Source: Chrysomallon squamiferum (taxonomy: Eukaryota > Mollusca > Gastropoda > Neomphalida > Peltospiridae). From it: a DNA stretch of 64,000 bases. A model generated the notes under the pieces. The model did no database searches, was not told where the DNA came from, and saw only the letters and a list, made by a program, of their open reading frames with translations. The stretch is taken from the NCBI GenBank assembly GCA_012295275.1, contig CM022674.1, forward strand, positions 10,727,675-10,791,674, written 5' to 3'. A program made the position numbers and the translations under genes. Below are positions 1 to 12,534 of this stretch, one piece after another (position 1 is the first letter of the stretch; every line of letters begins with the position of its first letter).

Positions 1-193
1 TTCTAACCAACGAATTTTTAAAAATAAGTAAATTTAAAAATAATGTTCTGCTCTCCAAATCGTTCGGATCTGATTTTGAAACGAGTAAGGTGTGAAATGA
101 GATGCTAATTGTTTGTTTCTATGCTAAAGTGCAAACAGTTGTGAAAATTTTACGTTTTCTTTATAAACACTAAAAACAACACCCGAAATTTAC

Positions 194-272
194 CAAAGTT
201 TCCAACGTCTTCGATTGTTCCTGACAGTTCTTCTAGTTTCCGCTTTATTTCAGACGAGACCTCTTCTTCCAT
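194..272 (-). CDS. Candidate N-terminal coding exon of a leftward gene, possibly SLC22-like (partial)
   Basis: On the minus strand an ATG at 272 opens a codon-like, charged segment (MEEEVSSEIKRKLEELSG, then TIEDVGNF) that reaches a good GT donor (AACTTTG|GTAAAT) at 193. This gives 26 codons plus one base. Read through the donor, the frame continues GKFRVLFLVF before a stop. The EDVGNFGKFR stretch resembles the 'EDVLxxVGxFGrfQ' N-terminus of SLC22 organic-ion transporters, but the resemblance is short and judged from memory. The remaining exons would lie left of base 1. Alternatives are an unrelated coiled-coil protein or a chance ORF. Confidence 0.3.
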
Positions 273-956
273 ACTGGTTTTGAAATATTTCGAATAATTT
301 CTAGTTACAGATTTCAATTTAAGTGTTAATTAAAAATCATTTACATGCCTGTTTTATAATCAATCAACTATTAATATTATGTAAAAAAATGTATTATTAT
401 TAAGGTTTATTAAAATTTAATATTTGTACTCTTTTCTTTTTCCTATTTTTATTTTAAAAGTCAGTAAAAATGAAATTATTAAAAAGAAACTATAAATTTT
501 CTACATAACGTTTTAACTATTTCGAAGTTATGCTTAAAAAACATTCTTTCTGAAATATTTATACGCTGGGACCTTTCACACATACACGAACTGATATGAG
601 CAAACATAAGATGTATATGACAGCTATTTTGAAAAATCCAAATCTGCCATTTAGATCTTTGTATCCTGTGTTTGTCGACAATTTTCAGCTTGTGAGCGTT
701 CGTGCGGTACGCTGTTAGTGGAAGATTCATGTCATTGCCTAACACAGGAATAACAAAACGACTTTTCATCATCGTTTGTTTGGAAAATACCAGTTACAGC
801 TGCTCTGTGTTTTGTAGTGGTGGACAGTAGCAGCTCAAGGTGTCTGTCAGGGCTTGTTTCAAAGTGCTCGCCTTTCCAGAGACTATAAAGGAACGAGAGA
901 AATGAATAATGAAGGTGTTATGTATATAATAGCATTCCTTCTGTATGTACGTACTT

Positions 957-957
957 G

Positions 958-993
<36 letters not shown>
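957..993. repeat. (TG)n microsatellite
   Basis: A near-perfect TG dinucleotide run, followed by interrupted TG/TA-rich sequence to about 1160, including a (TA)n tract near 1084-1103. Confidence 0.95.
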
Positions 994-996
<3 letters not shown>

Positions 997-1140
997 GTAT
1001 GTGTAAGTATGTGAGTATATATATATATGTGTGTGTGTGTGTGAATATGTGAATATGTATGTGTGTGTCTATATTTTATATATAATTATATATATATATA
1101 TATGTATGTATGTGTGTTTGTGTGTGTTTGGGTTTATGTA

Positions 1141-1379
<239 letters not shown>

Positions 1380-2203
1380 AACACAGACTGAGAAGACAAT
1401 AGTATAACAAATTATTTAACAGATGTCTAATAGGTATGGTTATTAATACAATAATCCAGATAATAAACCTGAGTGATTTACATCGTTCTTTTATTATTTT
1501 CTTTCGTTTAACTATGTATTAATTTAAAAAATGTCTTTTTTTCTGTTATAATATAAATAAATATTAAACAAATAAATAAATGATTATATAAGAATTAAAA
1601 TATCGCTTATAATATTTAAGTTAAATAAACCAACCAACCAATCAATCAAGCAAACAAACAAATACACAAATAAAAATAAATACAATTATCAATAACAATG
1701 TAATATAAAATTATGAATAAGTAATTAATCATGAAATAAGCTAAGGATTGAATATAATAAAAATATCATTTACAGAATAAAATAAAATAAACAAATACAT
1801 AAATTATTAAATATAATAAAGAGACAATTTTGTAATTACTCTGATTATATTTATCAAATGTATTTTGACAGATTGAATATTATAATATTACTGTGCTCGT
1901 GAAGTTGCACCACTGTCACTATTTTTCTTTTTTCTTTCTTTCTTCTTCTTAATTGTTATTTTCGGCAAAAGTTTGAACGAGTAATCTATTTCAGTATTGT
2001 GATAACATTTCAGCTAACACCGATCGCCGAAAGAATGAAGATACAAGGGAAACAACTACATATATCAATTACACTTAAGATCCCAAGAGTTATTTAACTT
2101 TGTACATTTTAAATACAATGTAATTTAAAGTGTATTTCGAAATTTAAAATTGGTTATTAGACTGATCTATCTATAACATGAATATGTGTGTGTGTTTATA
2201 CAT

Positions 2204-2212
<9 letters not shown>

Positions 2213-2240
<28 letters not shown>
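2213..2240. repeat. (CA)n microsatellite
   Basis: A pure CA run of about 28 bases, preceded by imperfect TACA repeats. Confidence 0.9.
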
Positions 2241-2461
2241 TTTGTGTGCAGATGTTAAGTTTGTGTATGTGTGTTTTTTGCGTGCATGCGCGCCTGTTAC
2301 AACTGCAATAATAGTGACGGACACGGTCAGCTTTGTTTTCTGTCAGTGTAAAAATTTCTTGACAAAACGTTTCGCCAAAATACTCGAAATAATAGGCTAA
2401 TTAAAACTTGCATTACATGCAAAGCACACATATAGAGATATAATTATACTTAATGTATGCA

Positions 2462-2462
<1 letters not shown>

Positions 2463-2499
<37 letters not shown>
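2463..2499. repeat. (AC)n microsatellite
   Basis: A pure AC run followed by a short (AT)n tract. Confidence 0.93.
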
Positions 2500-2507
<8 letters not shown>

Positions 2508-2607
2508 CAAACATACACACGCCAAAACGGATAAACTATTATCCAAAGGTAAGTTCGTGTGATAGTGTCCACACAGATCCGCTCCACAATTTATGTCTAT
2601 TTTAAAA

Positions 2608-2608
<1 letters not shown>

Positions 2609-2651
<43 letters not shown>

Positions 2652-2652
2652 C
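2609..2652. repeat. Poly(T) tract
   Basis: An uninterrupted T run of about 40 bases. It could be the poly(A) tail of a minus-strand retroposed element, but no body was recognised next to it. Confidence 0.9.
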
Positions 2653-4013
2653 TGTTTCCATATTTCTTTCCTACTGTTGTAATAGCTATTTGTTGTTAAA
2701 ATGTATTTATTTGTTTGTTTATTATCTTTCTATTTTTGACTATATGAATGCCTAACATATGACTGAACCACTGTTCATGCACAGAAGTATGTACCACATG
2801 ATAAATAATGCAGGTCCTGTCACGTGATTCGAAGATTGAACGATTGTGCCGCGGAATGTCGACCAGTTTAACGGGAGAAATTATGTATAGCTAGCCATAA
2901 ATAGTGTTCATTGAAAGGTCAGGATCGGTGAAATGAACAGGCACAGGCAGACGCTTACCTCTTCAAATCAAAACGACAAATCCGTTTATTCAGTATCGAT
3001 TTGTTTTTTGTGTGAGTTCTGCTTACTACGATAGAAGTAGTTGTTTTCGTGTAGAGCGTGATTCTGTATTAATAATAATCTTTGGAATAATAATAATAAT
3101 AATAAATAAATAAATAAACTGTTTAAATCAAAGCGGGCGAAAAGGATCGTTTGTGTATATATGAATATAAAAGCAGTTTAGTTTATGCGCTCTACGTGTA
3201 TTATGTATGCTCGAGTTAGTCTGTAATTCACATCAGCTCTCTTCCGGATCATCACTGAAATCATAAATTAATATATATTATACCTGCATGAATTAACAAA
3301 AAAACAACAAAAAAAAAAAAAATGCGCCATATCAAAAATGTATCAAAATCTGTTCAACCTGTAACCTTTTTTGTTGGAAAATGTTGAACCTGCCCTGCGG
3401 AGGGTTTGAGCCTGTGACCTGCACAGCAACGCCCAAAGGCTCGGGGATGCAGTACAAGTGATAATAATACCGACAAGCGCGTTGCCGACAGATCATTTCT
3501 ATTTCTGTAGCTAGGCCAGCTCGGAACGCGGCGAGGTGACCATAACTGATAGTGACGATGATAGCCGATGAATCACGACTGAAAACCGATACAGACGTAA
3601 AAAAAGAGGAACATTAGCTTTCATGACACGTCATCGGTGTCGGGTGTCGGAAACAAGGAAGTATTTTTGAAAGAAAGAAAGAAAGAAAAAAAAAAAAAAA
3701 TAAAATAATAATAGAATAATAAATAGAATAAAATAATGTAACTGTTTGTATGTGTGAGGGTGAGGGTGAGCGTGCGCGTGTACTGATTATTATTTTCCTG
3801 ATGCATATTTGAAATCTAATGGGAATTCCGTAGATTCCTATATATAAATATAAATGTGTATTAATAATATTAACAATATGCATGAATATGCACAGACTTT
3901 TCTTTGTATGTAGAAAAAACCACGTATTTATGTTTACAAATTATTGCGTAATTTATTTTGTATTGCTGTGTTCATTTTGCCATTTCTCTATAGGCTTATG
4001 TATTTATGGATAA

Positions 4014-4111
4014 ATGTTTAGTTTATGTATGTGTGTATATGTATGTGTAGATGTGAGTATATGTATTTTAGTCTATGGTTCAATTGTCAAACGTGAGCTA
4101 AGGGATAAAAT

Positions 4112-4112
<1 letters not shown>
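4014..4112. repeat. Dispersed element copy 2, leading into a (CT)n tail
   Basis: Second copy of the element at 1141-1250. It has the same order of blocks (ATGTGAGTATATGTAT, TTTAGTCTATGGTTC, CGTGAGCTAAGGGATAA) and the same junction to a TC/CT tract. It lacks about 10 bases between the 'GGTTC' and 'CGTGAGC' blocks that copy 1 has. Confidence 0.6.

Positions 4113-4188
<76 letters not shown>
4113..4188. repeat. (CT)n microsatellite
   Basis: An uninterrupted CT run of about 76 bases forming the tail of dispersed element copy 2. Confidence 0.95.
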
Positions 4189-4191
<3 letters not shown>

Positions 4192-4944
4192 TGCTCTCTT
4201 CACTGTTTGTGTTTCTGTTAATTAAATAAATGTAACAACAAACAGAAGATAGTTGTCTCTTTTTACTTTATCTTTGTTAAACACTATGATTCAACAGAGG
4301 ACAGGAATGGAAACTAAAAAACTCACCAAACGACATAGTTGTATAGAGCCACGTCACCAATATCATGACTACATCAACGGGGGCGTGGTTAGAAACGTTT
4401 CTGTACAAAACGAAAACCGCTACAAAACTTCAGTCTGGAAGAAGCGGTCGAAATTACTGTGATTCGATTTTCTTAACACGAAACGATATTTGCTGTGGAA
4501 AGTTTCCCGCAATATCTGTTGTGCAATTAGAAATGAAGTAAGGTAACTGTCGTGGGTTTAAGAAGACAAGTAGGAATTAAAGAGATTAGTGAAACGACGA
4601 CACTATTTGAAACCTTGCTTAGTAACAGGCGGGTAACGAGAAATAAGAGATTCTTAACTGGAGAAACAGCGATTAAAAACAAGGCCTTTTAAGTAATTTT
4701 AGTGGGTTTTTTGTTTATCTCTCTCTCTCTCTCCATTAACTTATGGGTTCCTATTTTTATGGCTAGACAGGACATGAAAATTCCCAAATTTCGGTAACAA
4801 CCTTTTAACACAATTACACTTACGACTACTCTAAATTTTTAGTGATATTAAAGAACAAAACTGAGTACGAAATTTACCAGCATCAGTCAGTCGACTGGCT
4901 CCACCTTTTCGCAAGTTAAAAAAATAATGATACACCATCTATTT

Positions 4945-5225
4945 AGTAACCTAACAGTATAACCTCATTAACATAGTAACCTTACAGTATAACCTCATTA
5001 ACATAGTAACCTAACAGTATAACCTCATTAACATAGTAACCTAACAGTATAACTTTATTAACATAGTAACCTAACAGTATATCCTCATTAACATAGTAAC
5101 CTAACAGTATAACTTCATTAACAGAGTAACCTAACAATATAACTTCATTAACATAGTAACCTAACAATATAACTTCATTAACATAGTAACCTAACTATAT
5201 AACTTCATTAACATAGTAACCTAAC
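4945..5225. repeat. 30-bp minisatellite, about 9 copies
   Basis: A head-to-tail tandem array with period 30 (two units per 60-base line). The core is AGTAACCTAACAGTATAACC followed by TCATTAACAT. Units differ by a few substitutions (AACCTC/AACTTC/ATCCTC; ACAGTAT/ACAATAT). Because 30 is a multiple of three, the minus strand is open and would read a ten-residue repeat (LGYYVNEVIL), but this is a by-product of the period. Confidence 0.95.
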
Positions 5226-5398
5226 AACCTCACGTATCATGAACAAGTTGACGGATTAATCATATAAACAGAGTAACCGTATGAAAGCAGTCGGCAATGT
5301 AACAATGCATACACATCAGTTTATCAGTAAACAAACAACGTAAACTCGTTAACATTAAATCAATCAATTTCCAGCTGTAACTAGTATAACTGTAATTA

Positions 5399-6715
5399 AT
5401 AAATACAACTGCTATGACTGTCAGTTTAACTTCACTGACAGTACGTAATGAATACAACTGCTATGACTGTCAGTTTAACTTCACTGACAGTACGTAATGA
5501 ATGCAACTGCTATGACTGTCAGTTTAACTTCACTGACAGTACGTAATGAATGCAACTGCTATGACTGTCAGTTTAACTTCACTGACAGTACGTAATGAAT
5601 GCAACTGCTATGACTGTCAGTTTAACTTCACTGACAGTACGTAATGAAAGCAACTGCTATTACTACCAGTTTGACTTCACTGACAGTAGGTAATGAATAC
5701 AATTACTATTACTGTCAGTTTAACTTCAGTGACAGGACTTAATAAATACAACTGCTATGACTGTCAGTTTGACTTCACTGACAGTACGTAATGAATGCAA
5801 TTGCTATTACTACCAGTTTGACTTCACTGACAGTAGGTAATGAATACAATTATTATTACTACCAGTTTAACTTCACTGACAGTACTTAATAAATACAACT
5901 GCTATGACTGTCAGTTTGACTTCACTGACAGTACGTAATGAATGCAATTGCTATTACTACCAGTTTGACTTCACTGACAGTAGGTAATGAATACAATTAC
6001 TATGACTATCAGTTTGACTTCACTGACAGTAGGTAATGAATGCAATTGCTATTACTACCAGTTTGACTTCACTGACAGTAGGTAATGAATACAATTACTA
6101 TTACTACCAGTTTAACTTCACTGACAGTACTTAATAAAGTTTAACTTCAATGACAGTACGTTTACTATTACTACCAGTTTGACTTCACTGACAGTAGGTA
6201 ATGAATACAATTACTATTACTACCAGTTTGACTTCACTGACAGTACGTAATGAATACAATTGCTATTACTACCAGTTTGACTTCACTGACAGTAGGTAAT
6301 GAATACAATTGCTATTACTACCAGTTTGACTTCACTGACAGTAGGTAATGAATACAATTACTATTACTACCAGTTTAACTTCACTGACAGTACTTAATAA
6401 ATACAACTGCTATGACTGTCAGTTTAACTTCAATGACAGTACGTAATGAATACAATTACTATTACTACCAGTTTGACTTCACTGACAGTAGGTAATGAAT
6501 ACAATTTCTATTACTAACAGTTTGACTTCACCGACAGTACGTAATGAATAGAATTATTATAACCATCAATTTAACTTCACTGAAGTGATAGTACATAATA
6601 AATAGTTGCTGTAACTGCCAGTTTAACTTCACTGACAGTGACAGAAAGTAATGAATACAATTGCTATGACTAACAACATTATTGTGACGGTAAGGAATGA
6701 ATTCAATTGTTGACA
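5399..6715. repeat. 49-bp minisatellite with hairpin in each unit, about 26 copies
   Basis: A tandem array with 49-bp period; for example the GCTATGACTG block recurs at 5411 and 5460. Each unit contains an inverted repeat: CTGTCAGT, an 8-base loop (TTAACTTC), ACTGACAG. A second unit type has CTACCAGT on the left and ACTGACAGTAG on the right, where CTAC can pair with GTAG around an ACA bulge. The two types are interspersed with some mixed units. The array degenerates after about 6560. Confidence 0.95.
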
Positions 6716-6823
6716 AGCGGATTTAACTTCACTGACCCGAACAAACGATATAACCCTTTAGTAACTATTTTTATCTGATATAAAAGTCTCAAAACGTGTT
6801 TATGAGAATGATGACTTGGGTGG

Positions 6824-6840
6824 CAGAGGTTCGAACTCTG
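6824..6840 (+). repeat. tRNA-like T-arm / B-box remnant (possible SINE fragment)
   Basis: CAGAGGTTCGAACTCTG is a perfect 5-bp stem closing a 7-base loop and contains GGTTCGA, the core of an RNA polymerase III B-box. No matching A-box or acceptor stem was found upstream, so this is more likely a relic of a tRNA-derived SINE, or chance, than a tRNA gene. Confidence 0.25.
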
Positions 6841-7298
6841 ACTGATCTGACTGCTGTACATCGGGAAGGCATTTTAACCTGTTAACCGGACGATCTAAAT
6901 GTCGTAGTCTGCTTCTGGACAGAAAATAATTTCTGCTCTTTTTATTTGCCCAGGGCGTAAAATAACCCTGTTTTGTGCAGTGCGACTTGCAGTAGGAAGT
7001 TGACGTCGGCGAGATAAAGAGAGTCGGCGATAACGTGCACTACGTAGTCAACAGCGCTGGCTAAGATAGAAATGATCAAGATCTGAACTGTGACGAGTCT
7101 GAACTCGACACTTCCTCCTGTAACAGTCATTTGCTTTCTATTGAATGATAAATGTAAAAAAGAAAATGGCAATAGAAAAATTATGAAACTGTATTATTTT
7201 AAAATGTAAATAAGAGACACAGAAAGAGAGGAGAAAGATCTAACAAAATATAAATAATTAAAAAATGTACGGATTAATTAGAATATTCACCTTCACCC

Positions 7299-7307
7299 CC
7301 CCCCCCA

Positions 7308-7368
<61 letters not shown>
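7299..7368. repeat. Poly(C) plus (AAT)n plus (AAAT)n compound repeat
   Basis: About ten C residues, then an AAT trinucleotide run, then an AAAT tetranucleotide run. Confidence 0.93.
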
Positions 7369-7723
7369 AATAAGAATAGAGTACTGGTTTAGCATATCGG
7401 CCAGCAAAATGTTAGCAATCACGGTTTGCATAGCTAATGCACATCATCCTGCAAACACTGGATTTGTATATATTCTGCATACATTCCTGTCGAAACATAT
7501 TGCTGTCGATCAATACTAATTATATATATTTGTTATATTTATCCTGTCGTGCATAGGTTAATGCTGTAACATTTCACTATGTTCTAAGCGTTGATTTTTG
7601 TTTCCTATATGTTAAAATATTGCCCACATGTCAATGACCGTTCCTGTAATATTAAATTAACGCCTTTGAAAGAATGATATAAGGTGTATTATATACATCT
7701 GTAGTGATTGAAAGATCGCGTAA

Positions 7724-7748
7724 CACACACACACACACACACACACAC
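7724..7748. repeat. (AC)n microsatellite
   Basis: A short pure AC run. Confidence 0.85.
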
Positions 7749-8147
7749 GGATGACTGTGGCAGAAAGCAATTCATTTGAATGTCAGTATTACGGCGAGCA
7801 TGACAAGTCTACGACGTCATAACATTAGGAAACATCGATTGTATTAATTTTTCATTACAAATGTATCAGTTTGCAGTCTGCTTCAATGTCGATCGTCTGC
7901 CTATTAGGTACTTCCAGATCTACATGTGTATGCATTTTGTTTTAAATTGTATCTGACTGCCCTATCTTCAGTTTAATTTAAACTAAAGACTAAATAATAA
8001 TAATAATAATAATAATAATTTAAAAAATAAATAAAGTAAAAAAAGTAAATAAAAGGATATATAAAGTACTGAACCCTCCTTTAAGTCTAGTTAAATACTA
8101 ACAATTATGCTGTAATGCTTACATAATTTTTGTAGTTTATTCATCAC

Positions 8148-8184
<37 letters not shown>

Positions 8185-10950
8185 GAGTTTAATTTAAATA
8201 ATCTGTGTTGACTGTAAATCTATATTCCAAGATAAAATTTCAAAATAGTCACTGCCTGTGTATTGCTGTTTTTGTTATTTCTGACTTTAAAACATCTGTT
8301 ACTGACAGATCACATTTGTGTAGGTATTTTTAACTGGTATGTAATAGATTCATGGTTGACACCCAACACCTGATACGCTGTACAAAACATTAAATTCTCT
8401 AGATAACACAACCAGGTCAGTTACTTAAGTAGATATGTAAATTAGATTTCTTAGAATTTTTTTACATAGAATATATTTATTGTGATGAAAAAAAATGTAT
8501 TTAACCTATAGAGACAAAACAGTTTTATATGGCATTAACATATGGTTCAGGAAAGGAATTGGGGTTCTTTTTAGGCACTCCTGTGTAAAGCATATACCTG
8601 TCTTGATAACCTAGAGGACAGACTGCCTGAGGGCAAATACACCAGTGGGGGTGTTAAGGATGGACTTGTCACTGAATCTAGCCTTCATTCAGAACTGGGT
8701 CATCATTACCTTTGCAGGAAAGTTAACTTACAACAGTAACCAGTATTTCCTATGTGTATTATCTGAAAGTATGAATGCTTTGTATGTATGTATGTGTAAT
8801 ACTAATAGATGTACAAATCATAAACTGTTAACAATACAGATGCAGATAGCAGTGAACATGATGCAAATTGTAAAATAATATTGATATCAAGTCTCGTGTC
8901 TGGATTTTATAAAGTATATTTTATGGTATGGTTGTGTCAAATTCCACCATTCTGTTAGAAAGATTGATTTCAGTTTTCCAAGGTATTAGAATTACTTTCT
9001 CAGTCAAAATTGTGCATCACATTTATGTATCAATTGCTTCAATATATTATTCAAAGTTTCTTTGGAGGTAATTTCAGCCGCATCTTTATGTGTGCACTTT
9101 TAAAAAGTTGTAGAGGATGTTTTGTGTGTGGCCTTACAAACCCTAACCCACAGTGTTGATTAAGCCTGTCTCCAGGCAATGGCTACAAGTTGTAGTATGC
9201 TGGGAACTGACCCTGTGACCTGTCATGCCTCAGGCTGGTATTAACTATATGATATGGTCAACTCCTGAATCAGACATAATTATGTGTTAAAAGTAACTAT
9301 ACTGTGAATTTTCTTTTTATGAACAAGGTTTTCTTTCAGCTCAATGATATTAATGTTCTGCAAACTGTTGTATTTCTATTTGTTACTTCTTCATTCCTAA
9401 ATATTATAATTATTAACATTCTTATTGGATATTATTATTTCTTTTCTCATTTTTTGTTATGAAAAGATCTTATTCAATGTTTTGACTACTACGTAAGCAA
9501 AAGTTTCATCAAATAAGTAATGACTAACAGAATGTTAAAGCCTATGACTAAACAAGTGTTAACATTCCTCTCTTTTTGTACAAGTACAAATTACTGAGAA
9601 GAAATCAATACAGCTCTATTGTAAGCTGCTGGTACCAGTAACAAGTAGGTGTAGCAAATTCCAGAAAGACTGAGCAGCCTGCACCAAACAACAATGTCAA
9701 GTTGTTTGAAGAGCTGTGGTTATTGATCGAGTCTGTGCATTATTTATAACAATTTCTTCGAGTAAGAACACAAACCAGGCTGAGACAGTAAAATTGACAG
9801 TTATTCTGAGACAGTATTTTTAAGAAAGTAATATGCACTCTTCTGAGGTATCACTTATTTTAGATAGCCAAATGTGGATACAATTCTATAAACAGAAAAT
9901 AACAAATAATCATGTATTCCTCAATACATAAAACAATGCACTCGAATGACATTGTCATTTACATTTTTGTCATCATGTGTACATATTTGCACAGGCAGCA
10001 ACATCCCAGTTTGTTTACTAGAACCTTTCTGTCCTAATTAACAATTACACTTGGATATTAATATTGAAATTTCAGAAAACAATAAAAATGTCTAATGTAC
10101 AAACTATTTCCTTCTGTTTAGGACAATAATTGGTGGTGTGTTGTTGTGTTTTTTTGTTATCTTTGTTTGAATTAAATTGACATTTTGTATAAAAATATAA
10201 AATAAATAGATTAAGATTCAAACAGTTAAAAAAGTTGTTCAAAATTTAATAAGCATAGGTATCTTATTAGGCATTCAAACTACAAGTGTAACTGAATATG
10301 ACAATAGATAATTAGAAAATACAAAGTTTAATTATGAAAGCATGCCAATTAAGTTGTAATATAAACTAACATCTAGAAACTATGCAGTACTTATCTCAGT
10401 GAACATTGAGTTAATCAGTAACTGTTACCAGTTAATCTTTGGCCACCTTTATTACAAGTTGTGGTAACACTAGACAAACTAACAAATAATGAACAAAATT
10501 ATCACCCACCAACTGCAGTCACAGGTTATGCACTTCTTTCACCTTGATAATTAATAATACAAGTATCTATCATGCTAAATGTCAGAACCAGTTGTTGTAA
10601 TTGATGTGTTCAATAATTGTTTTCTGACCTGTACTACATAAAAAAAATCACTCGAGTCTGTTTTATTAAAAGCAAGTTATCATTTTAAAAAGCCAGGTTT
10701 ACAACAGAACAAAAATAATAAATAAAATTGGATGACGGGAGAAGATTATAATTACTTTTAATAACTTTTAAACCAAATTTAAAGTACATATATTAAAATT
10801 GAATTATAACAATTAAAGTTAATCATCTTTCTTTTTTTTCTTTTTTTTAATTTTGATTTTTTTTTTTTTTTTAAATTAGTCAGTACAAAAAAACAAACAA
10901 GAAAACTTGGAAGTACATATTAAAAAGAAAAACTGTGGAGTTATAGGCCA

Positions 10951-11760
10951 GATTTATTATCGTTCAACATATACTGAACACACGACATCTGTGATTTTAC
11001 AAGCACTACGAATAAAATGGAAATTAAAAGGTGGGCACTTGAATGTGTAAAAAAACAAAAACAACTGTCAACATGTTCCAATTACCAAGTGACATATGTT
11101 TTTCAATAAAAGTACATGGCTATAATTCCAACAACTATCCTCACAACTGGTACAAATATTGAAGGTTTACATACACAGAGGGTAAGGAAGGAAAAGAAAA
11201 AACATTATGATATGGAAAAAAATTACAATCAGATGTCCTAAGCTGGCTTGATGGATTTTTAAAATATTTTGCTTCTTCCAGCGCATTTAATTAAAAGACA
11301 TGAAACAATAATAGTTACTTCTTTCTTAATGACAAAATAATCACAATCCCGCAAAGATGCTTTGCGCAATTTTTTTTTTTTTTTTTTTTTTTAACAATCT
11401 GAAAATGTTCTTTGATGAAAGCTGCCTGCACACCCTCAAGCACAAACTGAATAACTGGCTGTTCTTGACTGTAGATCATTTTCAGGAATTTGACAAATTA
11501 ATTGCATGTCAGATCATCCCATCTTTACGAGGAAACTTTCTCATGCATAAAAGGAAGCATATAACTGATAGAATGATAAAAAGAATGGTAATGCCTCCAG
11601 AGTCGGCTAGTCCAAGCGCTTTCGTGGCTAGTTTATAGTACTACAGCGAAAAACATTTCTTTGAGAACTATAATTGAGTCATGTTGTTAAGTTATGTTGA
11701 AGTCTGTCACATTAAGTCTGTCCTCCTTTTTTTTTAACAATTATTAAAAGTTTGTATAAT
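10951..11760 (-). other. Probable 3' UTR of the 14-3-3 gene
   Basis: Sequence directly downstream of the 14-3-3 stop on the minus strand, with no coding signal. A minus-strand AATAAA lies at 10953-10958 (TTTATT on the plus strand) and is a candidate poly(A) signal. A 23-base A run on the minus strand at 11370-11392, about 370 bases after the stop, is an alternative 3' boundary if the gene is a retrocopy; no AATAAA was seen just ahead of it. Confidence 0.4.
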
Positions 11761-12534
11761 CTAATCTTGTGCTTCCTGTTCATTGTCTGCTGCGTTGTCA
11801 GATGTCCAGAGTGTGAGATTATCCCTTAGCAACTGCATAATAAGGGTACTGTCTTTATAAGAATCCTGATCTAACTCATCAATTTGGCCAATGGCATTGT
11901 CGAAAGCTTCTTTTGCAAGAGAGCAAGCCTTGTCAGGAGAATCAAGAATTTCATAGTAAAACACTGAAAAATTTAGTGCCAATCCCAGACGACTTGGATG
12001 GGTTGGTGGCATCGAATCACAAGCCATTTTGTATGCTGCCATGTAGGCATTTTGTGAATTTTCTATGACACTCTTTTTCGCATCATCTTCTTTAAATTCA
12101 GCAAGGTACCGGTAGTAATCGCCTTTCATCTTCAGATAAAACACATTGCCGTCGGGTTCGGTGACATTTTTAATTAGATATTCATCCAAAAGATGCAGAA
12201 CTTCATTACAGGTTTTATTCAATTCATCTTCAATCTTCTTTTTAAATTCTCTGGCGGCCTCTTTTTTTGCTGGATTGTCAGCTTTCGTTTTTTCGATCAT
12301 GCAAACGACTCTCCAAGATGAACGCCGCGCACCTACCACGTTCTTATAAGCCACAGAAAGAAGATTGCGTTTCTCAGTAGACAACTGCTTATCCTGTTCG
12401 GTTACCTTTTTCATTGCTAGGGCCATGTCGTCGAATCGTTCGGCCTGCTCTGCCATTTTAGCCATCTGTACTAATTCATCCGTAGTTTTACACATCTCTA
12501 TGACCTTCGACGTTTTTTCACGATCACCAGACAT
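11761..12534 (-). CDS. 14-3-3 protein (zeta/epsilon-like), intronless coding region
   Basis: Encodes a 257-residue 14-3-3 adaptor, a cytosolic dimer that binds phosphoserine/phosphothreonine motifs in client proteins. The start is the ATG at 12534; two codons upstream is only a TTG. Family landmarks are intact: [11 protein letters not shown] near residue 29, [19 protein letters not shown] at 57-75, DYYRYLAEF at 139-147, [16 protein letters not shown] at 185-200 and the [17 protein letters not shown] signature at 227-243. The phosphopeptide pocket residues (K64, R71, R142, Y143, N188, N239, W243) correspond to zeta K49, R56, R127, Y128, N173, N224 and W228. The N-terminus is about 15 residues longer than zeta. 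The C-terminal tail is acidic, as usual. No intron interrupts the frame, unlike many animal 14-3-3 genes, so an expressed retrocopy is possible. Which paralogue it is cannot be fixed from sequence reading alone. Confidence 0.95.
   Translation of the reverse strand: MSGDREKTSKVIEMCKTTDELVQMAKMAEQAERFDDMALAMKKVTEQDKQLSTEKRNLLSVAYKNVVGARRSSWRVVCMIEKTKADNPAKKEAAREFKKKIEDELNKTCNEVLHLLDEYLIKNVTEPDGNVFYLKMKGDYYRYLAEFKEDDAKKSVIENSQNAYMAAYKMACDSMPPTHPSRLGLALNFSVFYYEILDSPDKACSLAKEAFDNAIGQIDELDQDSYKDSTLIMQLLRDNLTLWTSDNAADNEQEAQD

Larger units (their letters stand above)
6716..10950. other. Intergenic sequence
   Basis: No gene recognised. It contains a tRNA-like T-arm at 6824-6840, microsatellites at 7299-7368 and 7724-7748, an (AAT)n tract near 7995-8020, and a T run at 8151-8180. 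The rest is unremarkable AT-rich sequence; the right part may include distal 3' UTR of the 14-3-3 gene. Confidence 0.5.

Noticed and set aside
479-772. Minus-strand 97-codon ORF
   Set aside because: No recognisable motif, compositionally biased, no splice or promoter support.
4982-5167. Repetitive minus-strand ORF (LGYYVNEVIL repeats)
   Set aside because: Explained by a 30-bp tandem unit divisible by three; no start context, splice sites or homology.
5399-6715. CRISPR-like array
   Set aside because: The 49-bp units are directly contiguous with no unique spacers, and the genome is eukaryotic.
6824-6840. Functional tRNA gene
   Set aside because: Only a T-arm is present; no A-box, anticodon arm or acceptor stem at the right spacing.
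11357-11638. Plus-strand 93-codon ORF downstream of 14-3-3
   Set aside because: Begins in a poly-T run and lies in the inferred 3' UTR; no homology seen.
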